Shown here: piece after piece, positions 36,301-49,278 of the stretch
Position numbering within the stretch: the stretch's first letter is position 1
Layout of the letters: each line of letters starts with the position of its first letter
Assembly: GCA_021292105.1 (NCBI GenBank)
Contig: CM037870.1
Coordinates: 46,456,576-46,520,575, forward strand
Length of the DNA: 64,000 nt
DNA from: Anadara kagoshimensis
Taxonomy: Eukaryota > Mollusca > Bivalvia > Arcoida > Arcidae
Reading direction: 5' to 3'
Position numbers and translations under genes: made by a program
The notes under the pieces: generated by a model
The model's database searches: none
Told to the model about the DNA's origin: nothing
The model's input: only the letters and a program-made list of their open reading frames with translations

Positions 36301-39300
36301 CGTAAAACTTTATCAAATGACCTATTCTCCTATTTTCAAATTGGTAGAACAAATCAATTAATACGATGTCTACAGAATCTAGAAAAACAAGATTATTCCG
36401 TATGATGATGCTTGATACCATAGACCTAGGGCACTGGCGTGAAAACTTAGATATGAACAATTATCTGATATTTCTAAGAAATGACAGGCCCTCTATAATT
36501 TGTTATATGAGTGATGTCTAACTGTCATATAGTCAATAGTTAGAAAAACTTAAGCCTATATTTCTATTCAGTCAAGATTTGAAATATTCTGATTGAGCCA
36601 TGTTTTTTCTGATTGCTGAACATTTAATTAAAAATGTCAATATATGTTTCTCATGAAGCGTTTAGAAGAACTTCAAATCGAGAGAGCTTTTAATCTACAG
36701 ACCGTATTTCTCTGGATAGGATAGCACAAGATCAATACAAGATTTAAATTTGCTGAAAAATATCTCTTCATCTCTTTTTTTATGACGATATTAAAATAAT
36801 TCAGCTTATGCAATCACAGACATGGATGAACATTAGAATACCAAATGAAATAAACAAATTATATATAAAATTGTGCCTAAATAATATATATTCAGGTAAT
36901 AAAGCAGCCGATGCAACAAGGCATATTCTGAATGAAACACAAACATACGGGTTCACGTCCAAATCAGAATCCCAAATGCAAAACAAAAACTTTAAACAAT
37001 GACAAGTTAAACATGTAAACTTAAAATAGGAAAGTGAGACCGGGTGCTCCAGAAGGGTGATTACTCTCTGTCTAGTTAGCTACATCGGCTAAATAAAAAT
37101 TGAGGATGAAAGGAACATGAAACTATGCGAACAGATTTGTAGCTGAATAGTAAGTTTTTGGCAAATACATTCGTCAATGCGACCATAGACATTGTGAACA
37201 AACGAAGTCTTACTGAAACAAGTTATACAAATTTTGTTTTTGGCCATAGTTATAACACATCGATATTCTATAACAAAACGCATGGAATATTGATGACCGA
37301 TTTGAGAAAGTAGATGAACAAAACGACGAACCCTTGCTAATTTAAACATGGATTCAATGAATTCATACTAAATTAGAATTAGGCCTTTCAGTAAACATAT
37401 AAAAGTCTTATTCCAATCATTGTGTTTGATTAAATTACAAATATATGAGAGAATTTATCTGATGTGTAGCCATACCTATGGATACTTCCATTAAAGAACA
37501 CATCTATATACTGACTCCAGGCCTTGGCTGTAGCTGCCACACCTAGCATGTTTTCTAGAATCATACTCCAGCCAACGACAAAAGCACATAGTTCACCAAG
37601 TGTTGCATAGGTATAGACATAACACGAACCAGTTCTGGGTATCCTAGTAGAGCACTCAGCATAACACAATCCTGAAAACAAATAACAATAAATGGTCATG
37701 TATTTATTAGTATCTATCCAGAAAAAAATTAAATCTATTAAATGATCCTGATATGTTTCAGGTATCCTAGTAGAACACTTGTCATAACACAATCTTGAAA
37801 AGAAGAAACAATGAATGGTCATAAACATATCAGAACCTACCCATATGTATAACCTGCTGTATGTTCATTTTCTTCTACACTGATCCCGTTTATCCTTTCC
37901 TGTCTTGTTTGGCTATTTATCAAATTACAGTTGTGTGCTTCATTGTTTTAGATGTTCCAAGTACATTTTTTCAATTGCAAATTTATTTCTGCTACAATTT
38001 ATGTATTCTATAAATTTTTTCAAATCTTATAGAACGATACTTCTAATATACCACTTTACAAAAGTATTTTAAAATGCAAGAGGGTCTGACGTTTTTTGTT
38101 TTGTACCTGCATATGAAAATGTTCCTGACAAATTGATGTCACAGAACATTTGAGCCACCAAGAACATTATACAACAAATGCGCGTGAATTTAACAAAACA
38201 ATACTAAACAAGTGATAAATATATTCATACTTTTTATTATTAAATCTTCTAAACAATGTGAAAACTTAATGAATACATCTTAACGTACCTGCTAAAAATG
38301 CAGCAACACCAGCAAATAATACTGACAGGACAGTGGATGGTCCAGCATCGTTCTTTACTATATGTCCTATAATAACATATATACCTATACCAAGCGAGTT
38401 GCCAATTCCTGAATAATGAAAAAATAACGCTTTAAAATACAAATATTACAAAGAGGTAAAATACATAGAAGTCTTCTCGTTTACACGTTTGAGGTGCAAA
38501 TAGACGCCGAAGGCATATGTAGGCACCTCATTTGTGATCAGATGCTTTAGCTTTTTAAGATCAATGTAATGTTGATGACGGTTGAATCGGAGGGATATGA
38601 TTTTCACCCACAAGACTAGGGTGAAGTTATTGATTCTGAAGCCCTAGGTACAGTCGGAACGCCAACCCCGTCGGCGTAGGGATTCATTAAAATTTGTGAA
38701 CTTGCAAATGTGATGTAAAATTTGTCAAAAAATGGCGAACCTTTGAACGACACAAAATGAGGAACTGTGTTGAATGTATTACAGATTACCATAGATTGGG
38801 ATGCAAAATAAAAAATTCGGAATATTTGAAAACCGACAAAATCTATTTTTTATAATTCCGGTTACAGTTTAATTTCGTAATTTATAGTGAAACGTGAACC
38901 ACAGGCTAAAACTCAAAATGTTATCCGCCACAAGATTCCTTCTCATTTCTCACACAGCTCGTGCTCAGAAACAATATTTATACCAAGTGAAAGACCTTTT
39001 TACAAGGTATAATTCCATATATAATACATCAAATAATTTCCTGTACACAAAAAACGTCCAAGTTTTAAATGCGAAAAAAACGCCGCCGTCAATCCGGAAT
39101 CTTGGATGGGGTCGGTCCATTTTCCGTCTAATTTGACCTAGAAAGTTTGTTAGTACTGCTTCCTAACTATGTTCTATATTTAGTTTGGACACACAGAAGA
39201 CGCAGAATGGTATTTACGGCTGAAATAAAGTAAGTTTTGGCGATTATTAGCATCTATTTCGTCAGATTTCTCAAGATTTATGCCGAATTTTAGGACCTAC

Positions 39301-39653
39301 TTTCAGTCTCCATATTAAATTTGGCCATATGCCGCTTCGATCATTCATTTCACAAATCTGAATTTCACAGGCCAATCTCGTGCACAAATATTGTGTTGGT
39401 TGACCCCTTACGGTGTATATTAAGTATCAGTGAATTGGTGGTACACTTGAAAACATGCGCAACCGTTTATTAAGCGTGTGCGAGTTATAGGACTAGGATG
39501 CCAAAATGCCTTTAAATGGCTTGTCATGTTTTCTGTAACTTTTGTCTTGAAATTTATCATTATATGGTCTCAATATAATCACTCAGCCTGTGCCTTTCTG
39601 AAGATAGGCACAGCTCCCCATATCTGTTAAAAAAAACAGTGTCATTGCATGTC

Positions 39654-39697
<44 letters not shown>

Positions 39698-42600
39698 ATA
39701 GGCTGATAGGCCTAATGAAATTTAGAAATGTGCAACAGATATGGTTTTCAGTTGTTCTAAGCTTTAGTACTTGGTGTTGTTAAGAAATTATAAACAACCA
39801 TATGGAACTTACATTTGAATAAAAACTTTTTGCTAAATGAGGCATTATCTTTGGCAGAAAATTAAATGCCAATTTGGTTTTATGTTTTACAATGCAGTTT
39901 CACTGTCCAAAGTGTAAGTAGAACAAATTGTGCAAAATAGCAAGAACCAAGCAGAAGATTGATTACATCTGAATCTTCCTGGGTGAAGTTGTTATATGAC
40001 ACCATGCCAACTCTGTTCAAAAACTTTGTAAAGTTTGGTAATGCGTACAGTAAACACTTATCTCAAGCGACAAAAAACCCCTTTTGGGCCGAAGTATTTT
40101 CAGCACTATATAGTCTTAGACTTAATATTGACGAAGAAGTATATGAACATATCCCATTATGGTATAATGATATTATTGTTATTAATAATAAACCAGTTTT
40201 TTATAGCTCGTTTTTTAAACGTAACATACTATATATTGGTGATATACTAAGTGAAAATGGTGATTTACTCAGTTATGAGCTCTTATGCGAGAAATATAAT
40301 TTCTCTCCAGCCTTTACTATGTTCTTAGGTCTTAAAAAGTCAGTTGCCATGTTATATGACAAATTTGAACATATAAGATATGAATCTAACTTAGTGTCAG
40401 TAAAATTTGTAGAATTATTAACAAAAAATAACAAAGGCAGCAGAGATTTTTATGATATTTTTATTCAGAAACTTTACTCTCAGCCTAAGAGCGAAGTAAA
40501 ATGGGAAATTACCCTTGACACTCAGTTTAGTGCAAAATGGTGGAAACTTTGTAATTTTTACACTGTTAAACATGTAAAAGACACCAGATTAACATGGTTC
40601 CAATACAGAATTGTTCATAGAATATTATGTACAAATACATTTTTATACAAGATTGGTGTAAAAGACCATGATATATGTGATTTCTGTCATGAACAATCTG
40701 AAACACTGATACATATTTTTTGGGATTGTAAAATTACAACTATTTTCTGGAAAAATGTTGCCAAATGGATAAATGATAACTTAAATCTTGACATTGATTT
40801 CAATTTGTTAGATATTCTTTTTGGTTATTGTTGTAAAAACAGATATGCTCTTAACCTTATTATACTATTATGTAAAAATCATATATACAGAGCAAAAATG
40901 CAAAAAACACTGCCATTTTTTGAAACAGCTAGAAAAGAAATTTTATATTACAAAAAGATTGATGAATATATCCACAAGAAAAATTGTAACTCTTACCGTG
41001 AAAAGTGGGGCATATTTGATGCCCTTGTATAATCCTTTGTTATATATACAACATAAAATGAAAAATCAAATTACAACCTGGTGTAAATATGTGTGTAAAT
41101 GTGTGTATGAATGGTGTAACATTGATGTCTTTTTATGTCTATGTATATCATATAGAAATGAATAAAGATATAAATATAAAAAAAAAAAAGAACCAAGCTG
41201 AAACTCAATAAGAAGATTAGGTTTCACACCAGTAGTGTCACAAAACAAAACAGTGCAACTAGAAGGGTGGTATATAAAATCCTCATCCATATTCACTAAA
41301 AGTTTGTTTTAATAAACAATCAACACCTGAGTTATGCTGAACACAAATATCTAAAATAAAACTTGCTGCTTCCAAAATCAACAAATTAATAATCAGTCAG
41401 ATTACTGGTACTGAAAATTAGTAAATTCCATTAAATGGACATGTTTATCAATTATTTTTGTTTAAAGTGAGCATTCTTTAAATGTATAGTGTTTGATAAA
41501 CATATTTGGTTCCAGTTTTACAGTCATTCCTAAACTAAGATTTTCCTTAATTGAAATCTGACAACTTTTGAAACAATTTTATGCAACTGAAAATACAGTT
41601 TCAACAAAATTCCAATATAAATGTAAACAAATCCTCAAGAATGGTCTTCAAAATGTCCCCTTAAATTTATGAACATCTTGAATACAGAAAAAAGTATTCA
41701 GCTTTCAAATTTGCTAAATTCAAGTTGAGGAAAATCTCAAATAAGGAATGAATGTTAAACTGGAGTCAGCAGTCTTAAGACCATCACTTTTACAGAATAT
41801 TCATATCTAAAGGCATAGTACCAGGCAATAATAACCACTACCATTTCTCAGGTCTTTGTGTTCAAACCCATAACCCATTTACAGAACAAATCCTCTCCCA
41901 AAGGAGCTACTCTAACTGGACAGGCTGTAATGTGTCACAAAATACCAGCATATATGTATTTTATACAAAAAACATTGTATATAAGTACCATGAAGAATAG
42001 GCCTACATATTGTGTGACAGTAAAATTATGGACTAATAATAATGATGCAAATAATTTTAACAAAATTATGCACTGGGATAAAGCTATTGACCTGCCTATA
42101 TGTACACATCTTGAAGGGGCAGTATAAATACAGTCTAGCTTTGAGAGGTCAGTATATATACAGTTAAGCTTTGAGAAGCCAATATGTATACAGTATATAT
42201 CTTGACGGGCATGTATGTATACAGTATATATCTTGACAGGCCTGTATGTATACAGTATATATCTTGACGGGCCAGTATGTATACAGTATATATCTTGACG
42301 GGCATGTTTGTATACAGTATATATCTTGACGGGCTTGTACCTATACAGTATAGCTTTGACAGGCCAGTATGTATACAGTATATATCTTGACGGGCATGTA
42401 TGTATACAGTATATATATTGACGGGCATGTTTGTATACAGTATATATCTTGACGGGCATGTTTGTATACAGTATATATCTTGACGGGCCTGTATATATAC
42501 AGTATAGCTTTGACAGGCCAGTGTATACAGTATAAATCTTTATATGCCTGTATGTATACAGTATAGCTGTGATGGGCCAGTGCACAATTGTGCATTGATC

Positions 42601-43397
42601 TTGATGGACAAATGTAAACTTCACTAAATCTTGACAGAGAAGTGTCAGTATGGTTTAGCTTTATATTATACAGTATATATATTGGGGAGCAGTTGAGGTA
42701 TGATAAACATAAGTACATATAAGGCTACATAGATACTGCCATGCCAGAATAGGCTGGCTTGATGGGAATACATGATATGTATGGTATAGCTTTTGACAGC
42801 CCAACATTGGTTTAACATGTTAAAACAACAATTATAAAATTCAAACAATCCATAAGTTTACATGTAATGAATTTAAAGACATTAATTGATGAGAATTCTT
42901 GCTGCATCTGTAACTGAAACACTACTCATGTAGCTATTTAATTATGAAAATGCAAAACACAGTCATTTTTTCTTCAAATGTTAATAGAAATCCAATATAC
43001 AATGGCCATTCAGTTGTTATAAATATATTTGAAAATATAATATCCAATGAAATGCATGTTAGCAAGCTAAAAATTTAAAAATACACTTAATATTCCTAAT
43101 ATTTACAAAAAATTACTTTAATTATAGCAATAAATGTCTCTTTTTCTTTTGTAAATCCATCTTATTCTGTAATGAGATAGGCAAATATTAAATAAATAAA
43201 TAATCAATTAAATAAATAAATTTATTTTTATAAATAAATAAATAAATAACCATCAAATCTAAAATGTGTCAATATTAATGCACATGGAATTGGTTTTTTC
43301 ATTTCTTCAGTTTGTCAAACTGTGTCATATAGGCCTTGTCTTTGTTCACAATGCATAAAATCAATCCCATGTGTGATAATGGGAATTTTTTTGTCAT

Positions 43398-43435
<38 letters not shown>

Positions 43436-46400
43436 GGTGCTGAGAGAGAGAGAGAGAGAGAATATATGGTGCTCAAGTCAGGACCAGGCATTGAACTGGA
43501 ATAAAGATTTTAAACAAATTGGTGGGGCTTCAGTTAGGCAAGGCAAAGACTTCTAAAGACAGAAAGTTCTATGCAAGACAAGAGAGATAACTCTCATTTT
43601 CGTAAATGGCTCTTTGACACTGACCAATGGAATACGTAAATTAACCGTTTAGTTCGTCGAATGATTTATCAACATACAGTAAAATTTGATTATGTGTATT
43701 TTTATGAAAGAATTTGAAATCGTTATCACGTAAGTGTTATTAAAATTAGTTGCAACGTCATTTGAAACTTGATATTGAAGCATCGATCATCGCGGGGGCA
43801 GCCATATTTGTTTTCATTGACAACCAAATGTACTACCCAGTCTTTCGGGTTTTTAAGATATTAACAGGTCGTGCTCAGAAACCATTCTTAATTGAATTTA
43901 ATTCTAATTGTGTGATGTCGCATTCTACACAATATAAAGTGGTAATTTTGTGTACACAAAATTCGTCCAAGTTTTAAAGATTGTCGAAAATTTTGGGGCA
44001 ATTGCGAGAAGAAATTGGTTGTCATCAAGAAATCCGAAAAGTGTGTAAATAACAGTATCTTATCGCTAAATTGAAAATTAAATCTCAAACTGTTGTTTAT
44101 TCGGCATATAATTCAAAAGTTTCATCGATAAACTTTACTTCATTATGTCCCAATATAGGTTTAAAAACGGGTGTCTTTTCGCCCCTCAGACACTTGTCAA
44201 AAAGTAATCCAAAATTTCCATACGGCGGAAGGATACAAAATTTGTAAAGCCGAAACACAATTTGTGGAAATTGCCGACTTGGCGTTCCGAGTGGTAAGTA
44301 TCTTTCAATTATATCAAGCTGTTCAGATCTTTGATGATGCAAAAAAACGAAGTGTCAGTAGCAAACAAAAGATTTCCGGTAAGATAACTGACAAACTTTA
44401 CTGTATTAAGATCTGTCTCAAATGGGAGTCCATTACAGACAATTTTGAGAGACGATGTGATCCAGAACCTGTTTAGACCTCTCAACCACCCATCCCGGTA
44501 TTGATAGACATACACAGAATATACTTGGCAATACAAAATAATTTTGTAAGATTATGAATCCAGTATAGACACTGGAAAAAAGTGTGAAACGTAAATTACA
44601 TAAACATTAAACACAAAGGGAAATCTAAACGTTAAACAGTTCAAGTATACTCTTCATTCGATTTCAAGTTCATTTGAACCCTTTTGTCACACGCGCGGCT
44701 CTTTTAGACAATTAAAAACATAACACCAAGAAATAACTAAAATCATTACACAAACGTATAGAAACCCTTGAACTTGACTCGATGAGGTGTAATACTTAGT
44801 TAAATAAAATCAAATATAAATCTAAAATGGCTGATAATAATCATAAAATTTTTTATCTCACATTTCAATCGAATAAAACAAACATTGGCTTGCGACGCGT
44901 GAAATAAAATGTGGCTTTATTGTATATTTATGATCTTTTAACGCTGAATCTGGGAATCTTAAAGTTAAATTAAGCAAACTTTAATCCAATTAGCTGCTCG
45001 TGGTAAGTAGTTTTGACAATAAATCGCGTCTCTTGCCTCTTAATACATCTCCATGCCTTTCGATTTCATTCGCATTTATCGAGAGTTTTCTTACATTACG
45101 GTTTTTTTGTCTCCGTTATAGGTATTGCTTATCCTTTTACAAAGTACGGTTAATAGTCTGGCCGATCATTGTCAGTTGTAAACTTCCATTTAAAGCGCAT
45201 TTTAGAGATCTCACTAATATACGGGATTCAAATTGTTTCATCAGCTTAAAATTTAGTGGGCAATAGCTTTTTCTTTGCTGTTTGGATTAAATAAGGATGT
45301 GGTTATGAGAGACGATTCGAAAAATCTATTTTGAACCAAACTAATGATGTAAATCATATTGGCTACCACCTCTAGTTTGATCGGAGACATAAAACTAGTC
45401 GGCCAGTATAAAATTTTCAATACATCTTGCAAATAGATACAAATAAACGAATGTCAAAACAGTGAAATAAATTTCAGTACCTTCTAATAGCACATAGATA
45501 AAAGGAGGCTTGCACTGTTTTGTTATATGTGTTCGATGCATTCATTTGTGATGCTTGCTTTAAAACACATTATCCCTTACATTCTAAAACTGTATTAATC
45601 AAATCGTAAATGAACTAAACTTTTTAAAGTTTTATTCGTCTGATTTGCAAATCACCAGGGTATATTGTTTAGCTTACCATCAGACTAACGAGAATTGTGT
45701 AACGCTGAGATTTAATCAGATTGAAATAGAATGGAAACTTGTATTATTTATACAATTCTCCGTAAAACTGTGAAACCCATTAGACAACACTTTGTTAAAC
45801 AGGTCATTAAATATACAAGAATGTATTATCCGTTTTGTGATAGCATTTAATGTTCGTTGCACGATAATGAAGAACTGCATTTGTTTAATAGATAGTGTAC
45901 TTCGAGAGTAAAATACTGTAGTAAATGATTTTAAACTGATTAATTCGGCTTTATAGAAAAGCTCTAATCTCTGCATTTTATAGGTGCTCAAATAATTGAT
46001 TTTTTATATTAAAACATAACATCAGGACAGAATCACTCATCAAAGTATTGATGCGGGAAAATCACTGTCAGAATGACTGATTCTATGTTGTAGGGAATTA
46101 AAATAAATGAGATGACATTATTTATGGCACTCGTTGTACCGCATCATTACAAAAATTCTTTCTCCAATTGGAAAATAATTTAAAAAACGGTTAAAAACCT
46201 ATCAAGTATTTAAGAATTAAATGTGGTTATTTTGATTTTTGAATAGTGATTTGAACATTGACTTGCATATTTGTTTTTACTTCATCTGGGTCTTTTGAAA
46301 AACAAGTTGAATGAAAGTTGTGCACATGGTCAGTTCAAATTATTTCTCAATTGAGAATCGGATTTAAAGCTTTTTAAAGAGAGTACGCCTGGTTATGGGT

Positions 46401-49222
46401 TTTTTTAGTTGTTTGAAAATGTTCCCCGCAAATTGATGTAAGACAACATATATTACTGTCGGTGATACATCAAATGATCAATCGTTTAACTATTCGTCTT
46501 TTAATTATGAAACCGCAAATTTAGTCCAGTCATAAAGCAAGACTGGCAAACACTATTAGAACGAAAACTCCGGCTGTATAATAAAATTGAGACTCAAAAT
46601 GCCAATATCAAATCACAATCCCAAAGCAAAACTATCATACTGACAAAGTTAGATGACGTGAACTTCCATCACGGATGTAAGACCGGGTGCTCTAGATCTG
46701 GAACGGTAAGCACCTCTTTTATGCTAGCTATACCTGCTAAGTGCGCAATTGATAATAAAAATGAATGTAACATGGAACTTTGGATCGTCACAAATATCCA
46801 GGTTAATTTTTAAAACAGCGACTTCATACTTACTGCATATAACCATTGAGGATGTATGTAGTTTGCTCACTTGTTTTGTAAATACATTATTAACAGTAAC
46901 TAAGATTTATTATAGCACTAAATGGTATTCGATAATATATCGTGATTAACATCTATTATCAATATAACAATATAAGATTAGTCTGTATACTGTTTGGTGA
47001 TAATATAGTTGTTACTTCAGCTATTAACCATAATATATTGCTCACTTGAGAATATTTATCCTATTACTGGTAAATATATAACATGATCTGGCCGCTTTTA
47101 ATGTATTATTATTATATGTGTTATTTAAGAAAATATTTCAATATTGAAGCTAAGTTGAATGCCCACCAGAATTTGGAAATTTGTCAGTTTCGTTGATCAA
47201 CGTTGAAACATATTAGCTCGAATAAATAAGCAATTTTTTAAATAGTGATATTATTTATTATAGTTATGGCATAAATATAATATTCATATTCTTTTGTAAA
47301 AAAATGTGAATGTTTCACTAATGAGAGAATAAAACTGAGAGTAGGCCCAATAAAAAAAGTAAGGCAGTTTTGTTGATCTACTTTGAAACATATAAGCTCC
47401 ATAAATGAACCATTTTTAAAATATTGATATTATTTATGATAGTTATTGCATAATAATTTTTTTTAAATGAGAATGTTTTACTAATAGGAGAATGAAACTA
47501 ATTGAAGGCCTATTGGATAATGTTATTATGTAAAGGTAAGGAAGTTTAGTCTTTTGAGCATAATAATGCTTAATTAGCAAGGCTAGAAAGTGCCAATGGT
47601 TTCTTGCCATCAAATACATAGAACCCCGAGACTTCAAAAATACCCAGGGCAATTTTTTATACAGAGACATCCAACTTCATAAATTGAGAAATGATGTAGT
47701 TAGCTAGCTTTTTTGTAAATACATTATTAACAGTACCTATGATTTATTATATATTCGATAATATTTCGTGATTAACATCTATTATCAATATAACAATATA
47801 AGATTAGTCTTGGTGATAATATAGTTGTTACTTCATCTATTAACCATAATATATTGCTCACTTGAGAATATTTATCCTATTAGGGGTAAATATGTAACAT
47901 AATCTACCCGCATTATAGTATTATTATATGTGTTATGTAAAAAATATTGTAATATTGAAGCTAAGGTGAATGTCCACGAGATTGTTTTAACATGAAAAAA
48001 GTAGGGCAATTTGTTTGATCAACTTTGAAACAGCTTCATAAATAAAGAGTTTTTGAAATATTGATATTATATATGACAGTTATTGCATAAATATATTTTT
48101 TTAAATGTGAATGTTTCACTAATAAGAGAATGAAACTAAGGAATGACCCAATGGATAATGTTATTATGTAAAGATAAAGAAGTTTTGTTCATTCCAGCAT
48201 AATAATGCTTAATTTGCAAGGCTAGAAAGTGCAATTGGTTCCTTGCCGTCAAATACATAGAACTACGAAACTTCAATTATATATAGGGTAATTTTTTATA
48301 CAGAGACATCATACCTATTACATGCATATAACCATTTAGAATGTATTCACTCGTTTTATAAATGCATTCTTAACAGTAACTATGATTTATTATATCATAA
48401 AATGGTTATCGATAAATTGGATGTCTTGATTAACACGTTTAATCATCAATATTACAATACAAAATTAGCCTTTATAATGTTTGGTGATAATATAGGTGTT
48501 ACTTTAGATATAACCTATAACATATTGCTGACTTGAGAACATTAATCCTATTAGTGGTAAATATGTAACAGAATCTATCCGCATTTAATGTGTTTTATTA
48601 TTTATCATCATAATTTTGTTATATGTAAAGTAATTGATATAATATAAATGTACAATATCTCCTGGATGACATAATTTCGATGTTATAATTACATAATAGA
48701 GGAGTGACATTTGGAACTGAAACACATATACTTGCAAACTGATAAACAGACACAATATCATTTAAGAAAAAATATAGATAAAACACATTGTGGGACTAGT
48801 AATTATAAATAGCAAAGATGTTAGTAAGATTGAGGGTATGTCTCATGATTTTTATGCCTTCTACATAAACTTTTTTATACCCGAATCAAATACATTTAAC
48901 ACATAATAAGTTTACACGTAAACATATGGTCAACTCGGGAATTCCATAAATAAACCATTACTAAATCATTGATATTACTTATGGTTTTATGATATGTGTT
49001 ATTTTTTAAAATGTCGCACTATTTATAGAATGAGGCGAATGCCCAAAGGAAAGTGTTATTGTGTAATAGAAGGGAAGATCTATTCGTTAATTCACTTTGA
49101 AACATAGTTATCACTTTAATAAAAAGTGATATATCAGAATTATGCTATGTCTTGCAGTATTGGGAAAAATGTAACTAAGGCGAATAGTGTAATCATGTAA
49201 AAGTAGTTTGATTTAGGTCTTG

Positions 49223-49278
<56 letters not shown>

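Noticed and set aside
41935..42624. A 229-codon minus-strand frame and two overlapping ones with repeated YTVYKHARQDIYCIH-like peptides
   Set aside because: It is the translation of the 31-bp satellite, open in several frames because the unit lacks stops. No start context or splice logic.
43322..43504. 60-codon frame rich in Arg-Glu
   Set aside because: Translation of the (AG)n microsatellite.
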